The notes beneath the pieces were generated by a model that saw only the letters and a list, made by a program, of their open reading frames with translations, had not been told where the DNA came from and ran no database searches. Positions 23,381 through 35,069 of a stretch of 64,000 bases of DNA are shown one piece after another; the stretch's first letter is position 1; every line of letters starts with the position of its first letter. The DNA lies in contig NC_091047.1 in assembly GCF_963966145.1 (NCBI RefSeq), forward strand, positions 25,978,001-26,042,000, written 5' to 3'. The DNA is from Tenebrio molitor. Lineage: Eukaryota > Arthropoda > Insecta > Coleoptera > Tenebrionidae. Made by a program: the position numbers and the translations under genes.

Positions 23381-25688
23381 TGTAACCCTTCGTCCTTCCT
23401 TTACTTCTCCTCGATGGTTTTTTTTTTTCCTCATTTGGTGTATTGTTGGTTGCCGCACTCCCTCGGGGCCGTACCTTTGGAAGGTTTTCAAAGATGAAAT
23501 TAAAACGATTGCGCACACTTCACTTAAATTTTATTTAACAAATAATCGAGTGTGGTGGAGTTTGGTCCCAACAAATGATAGAAATAAATAAAAGAACTTA
23601 ATAACAGAATTTGGTGGAAATTTGACCCAATGAGATTTGATTCGCGCCCCTCGAATTGAGATCTGACTCATGAATAAATGACTAAGCTGGGCAAATAAAG
23701 GAGTTGATGGCACGAACAGCATTATATGAGTTTGAGATGCGAACTATGTGATCCGATTTAGATTTGAATTATTTCCCCAATTAAACTGAGCCCGACGCGA
23801 TGCCCTGGAATCTCATAGATCACCCCGGTCTACTCCGGTGGTCGAAAATAAAAGGGAAAAAGGTTCTAACAGGGCCAAAGGGTACCTCTCTTCACGTGTC
23901 AGCTGGCCTAGTTTGGTCACTGTCCCGTTTACGGGTGACATGGCGGTTTGTGCACTTATGCCGGACCACAGCTAATTGAGTGCGACGGACACTGGCGGTA
24001 GCTTCCCGAACTCGAGAATCCCAGACATAAATAATAAATGGAAATGTTTTATAATAATTGCATAATGGTTCCCCTTGACAAGAGCACGTTTCCCCAATTG
24101 GTAAAGGCCAGAAGATCACATACTTCGCTATAAGGAATTTAATTCAAGATTCTAAAGAGTCACGTGGTCATCAAAGCTCAAAGAAAATAATATAATCTTT
24201 ACTTTAGAACGATAAAGAACTAAATGCTGTTTGGCTAATTAAATCGCGGCTACAAATAATGTACAAAAATTAGAGAAATAATTTACCTTGTGAATGTAAA
24301 GAACGTGGTCACAAAATGGCTGCTGGAAGCACTGAACGTACCTCCGGCTACTTTGGAGATCAAACCCCGAATGAATCAAAAAAAGCCTTGTTTCCCGTCC
24401 CGCAATCGGTTTTGTCATTTCTGGCGCACCCCACTTTCACAACCCCTACTTGACCAAAGTGACCAATCAGCTCGGTTCTACTTTACGCCGATCGCGACGC
24501 CTTTTCGAAATCTCTAGAACTTTTGAAATTACAGTTTCCGTTTTTCCACTATTATTTTAAATGTTTAAATTTAGACTTTTGTTAGGACCAGACCGAATGT
24601 ACAAATTTGTTCTTGAATTAGAAGCCTGAAAAAGAACACTAAATTTCTGACTCTATACAATAATAAACCTCAACATCAAGAAACAAACACAATCTAAAAA
24701 AATGGAACAAACAGAATTAACAGGAACACTGAATTACCGACTCTATACAATAATAAAAATCAGCACCAAGAATCAAACATAATTAAAATGAAATAAACAT
24801 AATTAAAATGAGACAAACAGAATTAAAATGAAACAAACATAATTAAAATTAATCAAACATAATTAAAATGAAACAAACAGAATTAAAATGAAACAAACAG
24901 AATTACAATGAAACAAATTAACCTTATTTTGAAACCTAAATTGGGCTTGAAACGCTGTTACGTAATTGTCATGTCATGCAACTAAATTCCCTTGATCTGC
25001 TACTTCTAAAAATTGTTCTACATTGGTTTGATTCCCCAAAACCGTTCTAATTAATAATTACTTTGTAAATTTCATTCTCTCTCTCTCACTCACACGTCTG
25101 ATTTCTACGACTACCTGGCTTTACCGTTACCCGGTCCTCTGTGTTTTCTACCGACTCCCTTTCTACTTTGCTTTGTTACTTTTCTAACTAAAAGTGCAAA
25201 CGATTCTAGTTCTTTTCTACGATAAAGCGCTCTGTTTTTTAATTTGCAATTCTCGCCCTTTAATTACAAATATGCCACAAATCTGAGAATGCTAAAAAAG
25301 TAAATTAACCTAATGAACATTAATTTTGTTGTTCGCTCAATTTGAAACCTGCTAACATCAAATTCATTAATTCAATTATCCCCTGATTTTAACTGGACCA
25401 CCCAAATTGTCGAACATGTAATTACAATAAATTTATTGCAACGCTTCCTTTCCCCTGAACACTTGTTCCCCTTGGGCTATGTTTTTGCCCCGGACGCGTA
25501 CCTGCATTTTCAAAGAAAGGTTGGCAGGTTTCACTTGAGGAGTGTGGTGCCACTCTTGTGAACAAAGCAACAATAAAATTTACAACTGACCAGCATTTCC
25601 GTCGCAAATGAACGGTATTTAAAATATTTCGTTGAAATTATTTTAAAACTAAAATTCTTAATTTATCGAACCTATTCGGACCGTTACA
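23381..25688. mobile_element. LTR-like insertion (possible solo LTR) inside hAT copy 1
   Basis: A 2308-bp insertion whose edges are fixed exactly by comparison with the uninterrupted hAT copy. It begins TGTAAC and ends GTTACA, the TG...CA ends of a long terminal repeat, and it is flanked by a 4-bp duplication CTAT (23377-23380 and 25689-25692). A 4-bp duplication fits Ty3/gypsy-type integrases. No gag or pol coding is visible and no internal LTR pair, so a solo LTR is the simplest reading. 2.3 kb is long for an LTR, although long LTRs are known in some gypsy-like elements. It contains tandem repeats (24635-24920). The alternative is a non-autonomous LTR derivative. Confidence 0.65.
24781..24920. 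repeat. 20-bp minisatellite, seven units
   Basis: Seven consecutive 20-bp units close to AATTAAAATGAAACAAACAG, with no spacers. Just upstream, a longer segment of about 90 bp containing ACTCTATACAATAATAAA is repeated (starts near 24635 and 24725). Both lie within the LTR-like insertion. Confidence 0.9.
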
Positions 25689-26316
25689 CTATTTTACCTT
25701 TTAACTGCCTGAACATGCCTAAAATGACCAAAAATCAATTTCATTTTTGCGGTTTTTTCCCAATTTTCGAATTCTGGGAAGTTTACGGTATTGAAAATGT
25801 AAAAGTGGTACCTCAATAAAATTTACAATGCTTTATGATTTTAAAATTTAAGGAGATGTAATTACTGAAATGTACAAAGTGCAGTACAATACAGGAATTA
25901 CTTTTTCGCTTTTACGGTTGGGACCATGATGTCAGCGGTAAATACTCCGACAATACCTAAGTACCACAAACCATTAGACTGGACTGGCATAAATTACAGA
26001 GTTTATCTGTTTGCCTCTGTTCGAAGGGGTGCAGGTATACGCGGTCTAATGTTTTCTGATACTTAGGTATTGTTAGAAGCTTTAACGTTTATAAAATGGT
26101 CCTTGCCATAAAAACGAAAATTAAAATCCCGAAGTGAAACAATAAGAGAAACCTTAAGGGTGTCATTTTCTAAAAATTTAAGAAATATAAAATTAACCAT
26201 CTCCTCTGAAATTTGGTGGGAGACGTAAATATAAGCATTACAAATTTGTCATTTCTCGTTTACTTTATCTCCGTGCAGTGGTCGTGTTTCTTGTGAACCT
26301 GTTTAAAGTGAACATA

Positions 26317-28007
26317 ATGCCGAAACAAAAAATTAGTTTACGCGAAAAAATATTACAGTGGACAAGCAAGAAAGATTTATATGAAATAAAATCAACCCGA
26401 GAAATGTTTTGTAAAGCTTGTGGTAAACTGGTAAGTTAAGCATAATTAAAAATATGTCATTTTATATTTTTTACTTATTTGAAAATTTTATTTTTTGTAG
26501 TTTATATGCGAAAAAAAATGTCACTTGCAACAGCATGAGCAAACGGCCATCCATAAAGAGAACATTATGACACCGCTTCGGCAAACGTTGCTGACACAGA
26601 ACTTGGAGGAATCGGCAAATAGTACATTCAATATGGAACTTTGTAACGTCTTTTTAGCTGCCAATATACCATGGCACAAACTACAAAATCCTGCGTTTCA
26701 GAATTTTCTGACAAAATATTGTGGTAGAAAAATTCCGGATGAGTCTACTTTACGGAAAAATTATTTACCAAAATGCTACAAAGAGATATGAACATACTAT
26801 CTTTTAATATTTAATTTAAAATTATTTTCACTTTTAGACTATTGACCGCATTCGGAATGAGCTGGATCCTTTTAACATATGGGTTTCAGTTGACGAAACA
26901 ACAGATGCACTTGGGCGATATGTGGCGAATTGTCTGGTTGGGAAACTTTCAGAAGATGAACCTGGAAAATCTTATCTTTTGGCGTCTAAACAATTAGAAA
27001 GAACAAATCATGAGACAATAGCTAGATTCGTAAATCAATCTTTAGGTAAGGGTTTTTCACTTTTTTAAATTTATTTTGATTTAAAATTTCTATGCGTAGA
27101 AATCTTGTGGAGTACCAGAGTTGTTGCTGAAAAGTTTCTTTTGTTTGTAACGGATGGAGCACCATATATGATAAAATCTGGTAGACACCTTAAGGTGTTT
27201 TATCCAAAAATTGTGCATGTCACATGCTTAGCGCATGCTTTAAATCTAGTGGCTGAAAAAATTCGCTATCAATATGAAGATGTGGATAATTTAATTTCGA
27301 ACGTGAAAAAAATTTTCGTTAAGGCACCTTTGAGAGTTGAAATGTACAAAGAAAAACTAAAAGAAATGCCACTGCCTCCACAGCCAATTTTAACACGATG
27401 GGGAACATGGCTTCAGGCTGCTATGTTTTACAGCGAACACTTTGATTCCATTAAAGAAGTAAGTATATAAAAGATAAGCAAATTAATTGATTGTTAAACT
27501 GTTTTTAACTACTCACAGGTTGTCATGTCCTTTGATGGAAGTTCTGCTGTTGCTATTCAAAAAGCACAGTCTATAATGAAGAAACCCGGAATAAAAAACC
27601 AATTAATTTATGTTCGCAGTAATTTTAAAATAATCTGCGAAAGTATTACTCAATTGGAAAAAAATGGGTTACCTTTAACCGATTCAATCAAAATTGTTGA
27701 AAACGTATTTACCTCCCTAAAAAAATCTCCAGGCCCTGTAGCAGCAGTAGCATTAAAAAAACTTGAAGATGTTACTGAAAAAAATCCTGGATACAAATTT
27801 CTTCTAGAATTGGCAAGAATTTTTAGAGGTGAAGATGTGCCGGAACATGACACCAAAATGGAAGAAATTTATTACAAATTTGCGCCCATTACCTCTTGCG
27901 AGGTAGAAAGAAGTTTTTCAAAATATAAGTCCATTTTGGTGGATAACCGACAATGTTTTAAAGTAGAAAATTTAGAGCAATATCTTGTATGCAATGTAAA
28001 TAACTAA
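26317..28007 (+). pseudogene. hAT transposase, copy 1, splice donor of intron 2 lost
   Basis: Exons correspond to copy 2: 26317-26430, 26501-26785, 26838-27045, 27100-27458 and 27519-28007. The encoded protein is the same except near exon 2's end and the C-terminus (VNN here). At the end of exon 2, copy 2 reads GAT followed by the donor GTATGA. Copy 1 reads GAG followed by ATATGA, so the GT donor is gone. Unless a cryptic donor is used, translation reads into an in-frame stop (26789-26791) right after exon 2, which removes the whole catalytic core. The gene is otherwise free of stops. The LTR-like insertion lies upstream, in the 5' non-coding part, and may also affect the promoter. All catalytic motifs listed for copy 2 are present in the DNA. 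I call it a pseudogene on the donor loss; splicing through a cryptic site cannot be excluded. Confidence 0.8.
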
Positions 28008-28453
28008 CAAACTTGTAGTATTGTATATTAATTAATAAAAAATAATTAGTAAATATCTTGTTGTGTGTACCTACTTAAAACTTTAAAAACACATTTTTTA
28101 ATTTAATTAACCACAACTTTAAGGACCTAGTATGGCTTATTTTCAGTTTTTAAGGGACTATTTGCAGTAGTTTAAGGGACTATTTTAGGCACCTATTTCC
28201 GACTTTTTAATTGCCTAAAATCCGGGCCCTAGTAATAATTAATGTGTAGGACAAAGATAGCTACACATTTACGCTGCACCACCTATTTACTACCATGACT
28301 TGAAATCGGGCCCTAAGATTCTAGATGTGCAATGATTTATTTTGACTTTTGAACTGTTATATTTGAATTTGACAGTCAAATGTACCAAGATAAAATCTTA
28401 AATGTGTTGCCAACTTTACAAAAACAATTTCAATCATTACAAGTCACCCGGTA

Positions 28454-31400
28454 TTCAAAGTTATTGTGATACTTTCAAGGAAACGTCCATAATAGTAGAT
28501 TATGTTATTAGGATTAAAAGTGGTACTTTTTTTGACGGGCAATTTGTTTGCATAGCATAGCCAGGCTACTGCAATAATTACAAGTCACAAAAACTCAGTT
28601 TTAATTCGAATTAAACATACTATTTTTTCTCCAACCAAGTAAAGGAACCATTTCATGAGAAGGACGAAACCCATAGCTCCATTAAAAATTTTAAAGCGAA
28701 CGTTTTATTGAAATATTCATGTAACCAAAGAGACAATTTTGGCTTTTGTTTTGTTTACATATTTAGTTGTTTTTTTAATTAAACGAAGGGTTAAAATTTT
28801 TTTAAACAGTTAAAAATGAACTTCATTATTACATTATTTAAAAAAGACGTAATTGAACAACACTGTTTCCAGTTATTCTTTTTTTTTTGTAGCAAGCCTT
28901 AAGCGTTGCGGCTGGTTTATAACGGATGTAAGTGTTAACTTACCGTATCCGCAAAACTTCAGGTGTAGAATTTTTTCATATACATTCATAATGCGGGCTA
29001 TAGGATGTTAACTCATGCCGACGTCGGTAAAGTTCAGCAAGATTTACAGATTAGAACTTACATCTCATTCCTAACCAATCACGTACCACTAAGCGCACGT
29101 TAAGTTGGTGGTAAAAAAGTTCCCAACTGAGAAACTAATTTGGTAATACAAACGTACCAAAAGTATTTTTCTTTTTTTGTTATTATTGTTTTACGACTTT
29201 GCTACTGCACCGATAAATTGTTAAAAATAGTGCAGAAACAAACAATTCATAATTTTTCCGCCCATTTTAAGGTATAGATAAAAATGATGAAGAATTCTTT
29301 AACATCCTCGAAATTGTCTGCCTCGACCGCAAGCGACCTCGGCGACAATTTTTCTCTCAGCACGTTAAAGAATAATTTCGCGGCCTCGATATACAAATAA
29401 CTATAAAAACATTTAAATTTATTAAGTGTTTTAAGAATTTCTGTAAATCCAATACATTAGAGTTGGGATAATTTATTTTTTATTTTTCTAGATTCACATA
29501 ACCCTCCACTGAAACCTTTAATTCTATTGGTACTTATTTATTCATGAGACAAAGAAAAATGAGGGTTTGCCGTAGGCTCGATTTTTGAAATTTAAAAATT
29601 AATAGTCAGGTCCGAGAACAATCAAATCGGCTTAAATCAGGTGTTAAAAGCTACTTTAGAAGAATATAAATGTTAAATAAACTTTTAATATTATCCAGTA
29701 AAGCTTAAAATATCGCTAAAGGGGTTGCGAAAACATTAGCATTGCTCGTGAGAAAAACCAGCTGGGTTAACATTGGCTTTTATTCCTCTCCATTCGCACG
29801 AGCCGGTTCTCTCTCTTTTAAAATTGAATTCGCAAAAAGCGCACAGATAGCTTCATCGGTAGTGTATAAAAAATATCATTAATCCATAATCCCTCAAAAA
29901 GCGCGCTTTAAGCAATACCATTTTTTATTGACCTATGAAATTTATTGAATAACTGAAAAAACCTGTTTGACGTCGCGATGCGGTTTTAATTAAAATAGAG
30001 CTTTGCCAGCCTTTGTTACTTTTATCTTCTAAGTGAATAATGATTACGTTTTCGATAAAATATTTTACACCAAGATGGAAGTTCTGAAATTTCCTGTCTG
30101 TGCTTTCCACAAACAGAAAGTAATGTTTGTCGACTTTAATTAATCTCGTATTCTTTCGTCTTGAGGAGATTCAATTAATTATGGTTAAGCAAATATTTAT
30201 TATCATAATCAACTCACATCACTAATATTTTGTTTCGAGATGACTTTAATTAATTTCCGGAACGGGGTTTTTCAAGCTCGAATTCTTCCCCGTTCATATA
30301 ATTTGTTTATTTAAACATCTTAAACACGAAGTAATATAAAAGTTAGCAAATATTTGTACAAACGATTTATTTTTTTTTAATAAACTTCTTTTAATTTTTG
30401 ATGTAGACATTTAATAAATAAACACAGTACTCGGTATTTTTCACGAAAAAAAAAATTGTATTTTTCTTCATTGTTTGACTACTTGGAAAACAATATTTTT
30501 CTAACGAATATCAGTTATTTATAAACTTGTATATTCGTCTACTACCCATTTATGTATTTATCTCAGGGCGACACTTTTTCTACATAGTTCGTTCAGTTTC
30601 ATTTGCTGTCTCTTGACATTTGCACGTTTAAAAAAAAATATTTATGATTTCCAGTGCCATGGACTAGCCTACGAATATTTTATATTCCAATATTCCATTT
30701 ATACACAATTTGTCACTACCATAAAGTCTTTCAATATCCTAACGGACGAAAATATTCCTGAATCTGAATCTTCTAAAATTCTGAATCTTGAAAAGATGTT
30801 TCGAATGTGCCAAAAGGAACTTCGATAACAAGAAAAATATGTATTGCATATAAAGACATTATAACGCTTCACGAGTTTGGGGTTTCTCATTTTTTTGTAG
30901 GAGAATGTTTTGTGCAGAGAAAAACAAAACTTCATCAAAAAGAATAAGCAATTGTTTCTATGCTGTGGTGTTTGTACATATTTGTAGTTTAATTCAGGTT
31001 CTACGAGAGGCCGTTGGAAGGATTAAATGAAATATTTTAAGTAATTTTTCACCATAAGTACCATAAAATACATCATAATCTTTAAATATCTAGATACGTA
31101 AAATACGTCAATAAAAATTTCAATTCAGTGCATTCCTTCACTCAAATAAAACTCCAGGATTCTTTAGGTCAAGATATAAACAAAACTAAACGTTTCACTT
31201 GTTTATTGTCTTTTATTGTGAAAGCGAAGTGTTAAAGTTTTAATTCCGTTTTCTCCTTCTGTTAAAAAATATGTGTCAGTTGTGAGCGCTTCTGAAAATC
31301 TCTTTCGGCAAAATTCCATTTTTCAAACAATACGTAGGGTAAAAGCGACTGCGTATACGGCATGTAGCGCCCCAGAATCATCCCCAGCTTGCGGCATTGT

Positions 31401-32465
31401 GGAACTAACCGGAAATAGAGTGAAATTCTGCCGCATATGAACTCAGAACTGCGCTTTCTTCAGAACGCGACGTGAGCTCGATGAAAAGACCGTCAGAATT
31501 ACAACTCACGCTCGGTATTTGGCCTCCGACACAACAAAAGACTTTAAGAGAAGCGAAAGCTCCAACTTAATGAAGTGGTAACGAGTTTTCACTTAAAATT
31601 GGTTCGTGATATGGTTTAGTGTATGCAGGACGAAACTACTTGCAACTAGAGACGCTATTTTCAATTCCGACAAGCAAAACTGCAAACTCACGCCACATAT
31701 ATTGCTTTTAGAAAATTCGTTAGCAAAACTCACCTATTTCCATGTAATTATACACAATTAAAACTAGTCGGGAATCCACATTATGTTTTACAATTCATGA
31801 AACGTTGAATGCTCCCTTCGCTTTGTATACGACGGGGTTTTTTACTAATCATTTTTTGCCCGAAGGGTTGGTTTGTGCAGAAAGGGTGAAGTCATATCGT
31901 GAAAACGGATTTAATCACTGTGAGGTTAGAGGACTAGAGAAAGACGTAAAGGGAAGATGAGACATGTGTTGTACATTCCAAGGCAACAATAGGGTTATTT
32001 CTTTTGCCGCATCTATAACGTGAAATGAAATACCAACACAAGAATTCCGGGCTCGGGAACCGAGTGTGTAGTTAAAAGAATGTCCAGAATTTATGCAAAA
32101 TCTTGAATGAGGACAGGAGCAGCGTCTTTTTGTTGAAAAATCGAGATTTGTTTCAGTCGGATTGTTCATAATTTTCAGGAGGAATCTCGAAGCGCATACC
32201 TGGTGTCCTAATGAAAGCAAAATACATTCTACGATAAATAAGTGCTAATTAACGTCACTGTAATACCATCAACTGAAATCATCTATAAATGTGATAATGG
32301 AAGCGTATTTACATCTCCACTAAAAACCAATAAAATTAGAGTATACATTTACTACATTAGTTTTATTGCACAAGATCTAGATGCAATTTTCGTTATAAAG
32401 AATATTATTGTTAAAATAGTTACTCGTATATCGTGTTCATTTTATTCGACACAGTTATAATTATG
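28454..32465. other. No gene recognised
   Basis: AT-rich apart from palindrome P8 and a GC-richer patch at 31330-31560. No domain or convincing splice structure is seen. Confidence 0.4.
29290..29380. repeat. Fold-back palindrome P8
   Basis: Arms GAATTCTTTAACATCCTCGA then AATTGTCTGCCTCG, and CGGCGACAATTTTTCTCTCA then GCACGTTAAAGAATAATTT. The tip is ACCGCAAGCGACC. CAAATAACTATA follows at 29394-29405. Confidence 0.85.
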
Positions 32466-32658
32466 TATATATTTGTCCTCAAAGTTGGCGTTGAAGAGTC
32501 GATTGTGAACGCACCACTCGTCAGTCTGCAGAGTAAAAACACAAACAACGCAAAAAGTGAGGTTAGATTTAGTTTATCCCTGATCTGCTACTCGTGTGGT
32601 GCGTTCACAATCTACTCTTTAACGCCTACTTTGAGGATAGGTAAATTTAAATGAACAC
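32466..32658 (+). repeat. MITE family 'CCTCAAA-TTGGCGTT', copy B (best preserved)
   Basis: Both arms are clear. The left arm has CCTCAAAGTTGGCGTTGAAG then AGTCGATTGTGAACGCACCA. The right arm is its complement, ending CTACTTTGAGGATAGGTAAA and TTTAAATGAACAC. The interior matches copy A, including ACACAAACAACGCAAAAAGT. Confidence 0.88.
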
Positions 32659-34831
32659 CCGATATACATATTGTTAAATCAAATTCTATGAAAGTTTGTT
32701 GTGTTGACGGATGATACAGAATCTACTAAAATAAATCAAAACGACAGAAGAAATTGTTTATTTCCAAGATCTTTGTAACGGAATAGAGAACTAATAAAAA
32801 AAGCCTTAAAAACGTCTAAATCGCTGTTTTTATTAAAATCATACCATTTGTAAGTAAGATTCCGGCTATAAACCGCCGATAAATTCCAATCAGATAAGTG
32901 GTCCTGGGCAGTTTTATTTGTTTTCTTTTATTATCTTGACATTTCAGCCCTAAAGGGTTCATTCGGTGCTCGTTGGTGTAAGAAATTTATATCGACCACC
33001 AGGGAGATAAAGTCACAATTAATAGTTTGAAGCGTCAAACTTGCAGCCCCGTCAAGTGAAACTTCTTAAAGCAAACTTCGTCGTCGAATAAAATAATCTT
33101 ATGCAAAAGTCAACAAACACTTTAACAGTTTAAATATTTCTAAATATTAAATTTATGCTAAAAATTTGCAATTTTATCGTTTGTTTTGCATGCAAATTTG
33201 CAGGCGACAACTTGATGAATAACGCCGAGACAGTTTGAGGGATTATATTTCAAGTTCAACACTTTATAAAATCTCTTAAAGATTTTTGCTCGAGAATGAA
33301 ATTCAATTTTCGGGATTGACAGTATCTCCACCTGGCAAATCAGCTAAATCTGCGAGGAAGCGAATTTTTTCGCCCAACCAAACGTAAACATTTTTCCCGA
33401 CGTAATACACGGCGCGCATTTATTTACCCCCAGCTAAGGAACTCGTAAAAAAGAATAACGCGGCCGGTGTCGGCTTTGTTTTCTCATGAAGTTTTTGGAA
33501 GTCGGCCTAAGAGTTTTGCCATTAAAACTAGAATAAATATAAATCAGGGGAGGTGGGGCGGTACGCCTCCTTACTTCGGTATGAAATCGCGCCAAAACTT
33601 TTGCATTATGAGGTTATGTGGGTTTTTTTGTTGTTTATCTTTGCCTGCTGTTGAAGTTTGCAGTCTTAATAGCTTGGAAACTGTGGAAACTTCAATTATT
33701 GAGACAATTCCAAAGCGCAGCTAGAGGTAAATCTTCGTTTAATCTCCACTTTCGTGTCGTCCGGAAATATCGAACGCCAAACGATTTGACTTTAAAATTG
33801 CCACGTAATTTACAATTTCAAAGTTGTTGGGCGAGCGATAATTATTAATTCTTCCGTGCATTGCAAAATGGTGGCCAATTTCACGACAGTTGGACTGTTT
33901 GGAGACGACGGAGACACACGTGTATCTCACAGTCGAAAGATAAATGCGAAGGGAGAATGAGAAATTCGTGGCGTGACCTGCACGTGACGTTTCAATCACT
34001 TCAATTTATCCTGAATTTTAAAATTGCTATCTTTAGTAGGGATACAGAAAAAATTGAAGATTGTACTCTGTATAGTTGTTTAACAACAGTCTGTTAAATT
34101 TTACTGATCAAGCATTTTGATGAGAATAAATGATCTGCAACATCTGACAGTTATAAAATACTATGTTAAAAAGGGAGTAATAACAGAAATTAAAATCAAC
34201 TACTTTGTTTGTCGCTACTTGTTCGAAATCTAAGGTGCAATTCAAAATCCACAATATGTATTACATATTTTGAAAATATTTATCATTACTGTTTAAACGT
34301 GTGTGTTACTACGTACCAAAAAGAAAGATATTCTCTTCCCAAAAAGGAAGAAAACGGTTCCATCCCATAGAAAGGTCACGGTGACAGTCTTTTAGGATTT
34401 CAAAGGAATCACAACTATTGATTATGTCAAGAATTCAGATCTTGACGGAAGTGTATTTGGAAATTTTGGGGATAAACTTGACAGAAAAAGTTGCGAAAAG
34501 AGACCATGAGTGACGAAGAAATCACGAACCAGATCAGTAGATCACACTTCGGTAGAGATTGCGATGAAACTTCATCAACTGAATTAAAAAGTTTTGCCAC
34601 ATGTGCTTCGAACATTTTCTTTTTGAGAGAATTGAGAGCATTTTTGACAACTAATTGTCAACTGTTTTTCCTTCATTTTTTTTTAGCCTGACTTTTCAAA
34701 ACCTAAAAGTTTTAACAAATTAGAACATCACAGGGAATAGAATATAATTTAGAAGCAAGTAAGAAGTCGCCATGTGTTGTCACATCATTGCTGACCAAAA
34801 GAAGTTGTAAAATGTATCAGTATATCACATA
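32659..34831. other. No gene recognised
   Basis: Short frames on both strands (33467-34097, 34427-34691) overlap each other and show no family features. Confidence 0.4.
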
Positions 34832-35069
34832 TACAGGGTCTCTCAGAACTGGCGGACCAAAATAATACGGTGAAATTATCATCTTCGGGGAATAATTGGA
34901 AAAATATTTTTTTAAATCCATCCTCATTGGATTTTAAAATAAGAACGTTTTTAATTGACCAATCGCGTGTAGATATAAAATTGATTTTTTTAAACATTTT
35001 TCCTATTATTCCCAGAAGATGATGAGTTCACCGTATTATTTTGGTCCGCCAGTTCTGATAGACCCTGTA
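34832..35069. mobile_element. 238-bp TA-flanked MITE
   Basis: TIRs are about 65-70 bp. The left begins TACAGGGTCTCTCAGAACTG then GCGGACCAAAATAATACGGT. The right ends TTTTGGTCCGCCAGTTCTGA then TAGACCCTGTA. The few mismatches include complementary blocks around ATCATCTTC. There is no coding capacity. The small ORF called across it (34785-34997, minus) is accidental. Confidence 0.9.

Larger units (their letters stand above)
23231..28231 (+). mobile_element. hAT transposon, copy 1 (interrupted by an LTR-like insertion)
   Basis: This is the same element as the one at 37891-40595. It has the same TIRs and is flanked by its own 8-bp target duplication GTAATAAT (23223-23230 and 28232-28239). Once the insertion at 23381-25688 and its 4-bp duplication are removed, the element is 2689 bp, exactly 16 bp shorter than copy 2. 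The 16 bp is a duplication at the stop codon of copy 2. I see only about four other base differences over the full length, so the two copies diverged very recently. Confidence 0.95.
23021..28453. mobile_element. TA-flanked MITE split by hAT copy 1
   Basis: The left end reads TACAGGGTAACTTTTAATGA. The right end, read in reverse, is TACCGGGTGACTTGTAATGA, followed on both sides by TTGA. These lie on either side of the hAT at 23231-28231. Without the hAT and one copy of its 8-bp duplication the element would be about 424 bp. Weak inverted similarity continues inward (for example around GTCATGGTA). The ends resemble other TACMGGG-type MITEs in this window. Confidence 0.6.

Noticed and set aside
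24781..24920. Regular repeats that could suggest a CRISPR array
   Set aside because: Units are contiguous with no spacers, inside an LTR-like insertion in insect DNA.
27650..27856. 68-codon minus-strand frame inside the hAT transposase, repeated at 39998-40204
   Set aside because: It lies opposite exon 5 in both copies; a shadow of the transposase frame.
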